Shown: positions 57,620 through 59,506 of the stretch, piece after piece
How the letters are laid out: each line of letters starts with the position of its first letter
How positions within the stretch are numbered: position 1 is the first letter of the stretch
Origin: Pseudomonadota bacterium
Lineage (GTDB): Bacteria; Desulfobacterota; Desulfobacteria; Desulfobacterales; RPRI01
Assembly: GCA_018901125.1 (NCBI GenBank)
Contig: JAHIFE010000157.1
Coordinates: 1-59,506 of the forward strand
Reading direction: 5' to 3'
Length of the DNA: 59,506 bases
The notes under the pieces: model-generated
Databases searched by the model: none
What the model was told of the DNA's origin: nothing
Seen by the model: only the letters and a program-made list of their open reading frames with translations
Position numbers and translations under genes: made by a program

Positions 57620-59506
57620 TTATACCGCCGCATATACACTTCGTCCAGCCCCATAGTAGGCGTCATAAACGTGCTGGAACACCGCCGCTGTTTTTTGATC
57701 AAACAGTTCCGGCGTATAGGCTCTTGGCAAGCCCTGGTCAAGCAGTTTCTCAATAGTCACCCGTACCTCGGCACGGGCCTGTTGCCGTTTTCGCCAATCT
57801 ATCACAAGCTTACCTTCCTTAAGTGTAGCCAACAGCTCTCGGGCCGTGGCTTTTACTTTGTTCCTGTCTGCGTCGCTCATTGCAATTACCGGCTTGGTCA
57901 GAATGTCAAAAAGTGCCAGTTCTTCTTCGGTCAATTGCTCGCCCACAGCTCGCTGTTCTTCTTCATTCAGGCTCTGAGCAAAGTCCATTAATTGCCGGAA
58001 AAACTCCTCGGCATTGAGGCTGCCTGAGTTATAGGCATCGATCATCTCCTGAAATCGTTCCAGATAATCCATGCGCGTTCGGTTGAGCCGGACCATTGCT
58101 ATGAGCTTTTGCGAAACTGTGCCTTTGAGTTTTTCATTAAGCGTCCTCTTACGGCCCGTCTTGAATTTATCGGCCAACTTCTCAAAGTCAATTTTGCTCA
58201 AATCTACCCATTGTTCGTCACCCCAGCCGGAACTCGCCTCTCGGATGATATAACCTTCCGTTGCTATGGAACGGTCGAGTAGCTCTTCCACTTGTTGCAT
58301 GACCTGAGAGATGTCCGCCGGTGGTATAAGGGCACGGATCTTTTCGGCAATAACCTGTACCGGATTCACTTGAACGGCAAACTCATGAGCGGAAGGATCG
58401 GGCAGCACAGCCTTAAAGAGCCGCTGAACGTTATTGGCCAGATCCAGATAGCGGCGCTTGATTTCCTCGGAGGCTACGAGCGCCTCCACAGCGTCATCAA
58501 GCAGCCCAATACGTGCAAACCCGTCCGCAGACTTTATGCCTTCTATGCTCAGCCCATGTTCTTTGCATAATCTGATAGTTTCTTCCAATGCATGCCGCAA
58601 AGCCGCCACCAGTGCGGCCTTATCTTCTACCGGTTTCTTGCCGTCGCTCCCTCCAACTCCATAAATGGCAAGTGCTTGCTCCAAATTGCGGAACACCCCC
58701 GCATAGTCTACGATCAGGCCGCTTACCTTGCCGGGATAAACCCGATTGGCCCTGGCGATAGTCTGCATAAGAGTGTGGTTACGCATCGGCTTATCAAGGT
58801 AGAGGGTCGAACAGCTCGGTACATCAAAGCCGGTCATCCACATGGCGCAGACAAAAACCAGACGGAAAGGGTCGCCAGGGTTCTTGAACTTTGTCTCAAG
58901 GTCTTCATCTAACATGCGCTTGCGGTGCGGGCGGATATCCAGTCCCTTCTCGTTCATTTCGGCGATTTCGTTCTGCCCCTGAGAAACGACCACCGCCATA
59001 TCGGTTCCCCTCATTAGGGTGATGCCTTCTTCGATCTCCCGCCGCACTTCGCTATCGGCTTTGGCAAGCTGAGCCTCCAACGCCACAATCTTCTCGCCCC
59101 AGTGCTTCTTCACCTTGTCATACATACGGATGGCTGTAGCCTTGTCTATGCAAACTATCATTGCCTTACCCTGAAAGCCGCGCCCGGTAAAATGCACCAC
59201 TATGTCTTTGGCGATTGCCTCCAGCCGTTCTTCACGGATGATCAAGTGGTATTCGCGGGCAAATTCCCGCTCCAGCTTCTTTTCCTGCGCCTCATCCAGT
59301 TCCGCCTCTTCCAGCAGGCGTTCCATGTCCTCGTTTAGATTATCGTTGATCAGTTGTAATTCGGGAATGCGGTTCTCGTAGTAGAGAGGAACTGTGGCAC
59401 CATCGGCCACTGACTGCTGGAAGTCATAGATGCTGATATAATCACCGAAAACCTGCCGTGTCTTTTCCTCACCCACGATAAGCGGCGTGCCGGTAAAGGC
59501 TATAAA
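57620..59506 (-). CDS. hsdR: Second type I restriction endonuclease subunit HsdR (5' end outside window)
   Basis: The frame is open to the window edge; at least 628 residues of the C-terminal part are visible. It begins within the helicase core at AFTGTPL, then has a second RecA lobe with [24 protein letters not shown] and [14 protein letters not shown], then a long helical C-terminal domain that contacts HsdM/HsdS. It differs clearly from the HsdR at 31065-34043 (for example MTGFDVP against LTGFDSP) and looks richer in G+C than the neighbouring LPS genes. The nuclease and Walker A parts, and any hsdM and hsdS, lie beyond the right edge. It is followed downstream by the Fic remnant. Confidence 0.9.
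   Translation of the reverse strand, partial: FIAFTGTPLIVGEEKTRQVFGDYISIYDFQQSVADGATVPLYYENRIPELQLINDNLNEDMERLLEEAELDEAQEKKLEREFAREYHLIIREERLEAIAKDIVVHFTGRGFQGKAMIVCIDKATAIRMYDKVKKHWGEKIVALEAQLAKADSEVRREIEEGITLMRGTDMAVVVSQGQNEIAEMNEKGLDIRPHRKRMLDEDLETKFKNPGDPFRLVFVCAMWMTGFDVPSCSTLYLDKPMRNHTLMQTIARANRVYPGKVSGLIVDYAGVFRNLEQALAIYGVGGSDGKKPVEDKAALVAALRHALEETIRLCKEHGLSIEGIKSADGFARIGLLDDAVEALVASEEIKRRYLDLANNVQRLFKAVLPDPSAHEFAVQVNPVQVIAEKIRALIPPADISQVMQQVEELLDRSIATEGYIIREASSGWGDEQWVDLSKIDFEKLADKFKTGRKRTLNEKLKGTVSQKLIAMVRLNRTRMDYLERFQEMIDAYNSGSLNAEEFFRQLMDFAQSLNEEEQRAVGEQLTEEELALFDILTKPVIAMSDADRNKVKATARELLATLKEGKLVIDWRKRQQARAEVRVTIEKLLDQGLPRAYTPELFDQKTAAVFQHVYDAYYGAGRSVYAAV

Noticed and set aside
1-59506. 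CRISPR arrays, tRNA or rRNA genes, complete insertion sequences
   Set aside because: No regularly spaced repeats, cloverleaf-like stretches, rRNA motifs or transposase frames were seen on either strand.

Overview
The window looks like a chromosomal segment of a Gram-negative, probably anaerobic deltaproteobacterium (Desulfobacterota, most likely Desulfobacterales). The pointers are a complete LPS inner-core set (waaA, waaF, waaC), many outer-membrane efflux channels, a sigma-54 response regulator, an ADP-forming acyl-CoA synthetase fused to an acetyltransferase, a sulfide-type Thi4 under a TPP riboswitch, and a HisF of the kind I associate with that group. This assignment is an inference from gene content; there is no rRNA or other marker to fix it.

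Layout. 1-10.9 kb: a hairpin repeat, a giant cyclic beta-1,2-glucan synthase (ndvB-like) and an APC-family permease. 11.0-24.8 kb (minus strand): two consecutive copper/silver-type RND efflux modules, each in the order outer-membrane channel, membrane fusion protein (MFP), RND pump, small secreted protein. Between them lies a decayed DsbA-like/MauE-like pair with apparent frameshifts. The two small secreted proteins and the C-terminus of the second MFP carry the same short domain, a variant heavy-metal-binding domain in which CPMHP is replaced by DQMDW or DIMDW. 25.4-34.0 kb: a defence island, with a two-gene pair resembling phage lambda RexA/RexB in architecture, then a type I restriction-modification operon (hsdM, DUF1016/YhcG-type nuclease, hsdS, truncated dinD, hsdR). 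34.1-35.1 kb: promoter, TPP riboswitch, terminator and thi4. 35.1-40.0 kb (minus strand): a MacAB/TolC-type operon with separate ATPase and permease genes. 40.0-41.1 kb: a gene-poor gap with a second copy of the hairpin repeat and possible gene debris.

41.1-53.5 kb (plus strand) is mostly housekeeping: cvpA-mazG-hisH-hisF; a stress/energy cluster (single Usp, ADP-forming acyl-CoA synthetase fused to a GNAT domain, tandem Usp); pgpA, lepB, pyrB, pyrC and an NtrC-type regulator, closely packed. 53.6-57.0 kb (minus strand) is waaA-waaF-waaC for Kdo/heptose core assembly. The right end holds the 3' part of a Fic-family gene and the C-terminal two-thirds or so of a second, different type I restriction subunit HsdR, which runs off the window.

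The regions I find least explained by known annotation are the doubled metal-efflux module with its small variant domain in tethered, soluble and fused forms, and the RexAB-like pair beside the restriction operon. No tRNA, rRNA, CRISPR array, complete insertion sequence or replication origin was seen.
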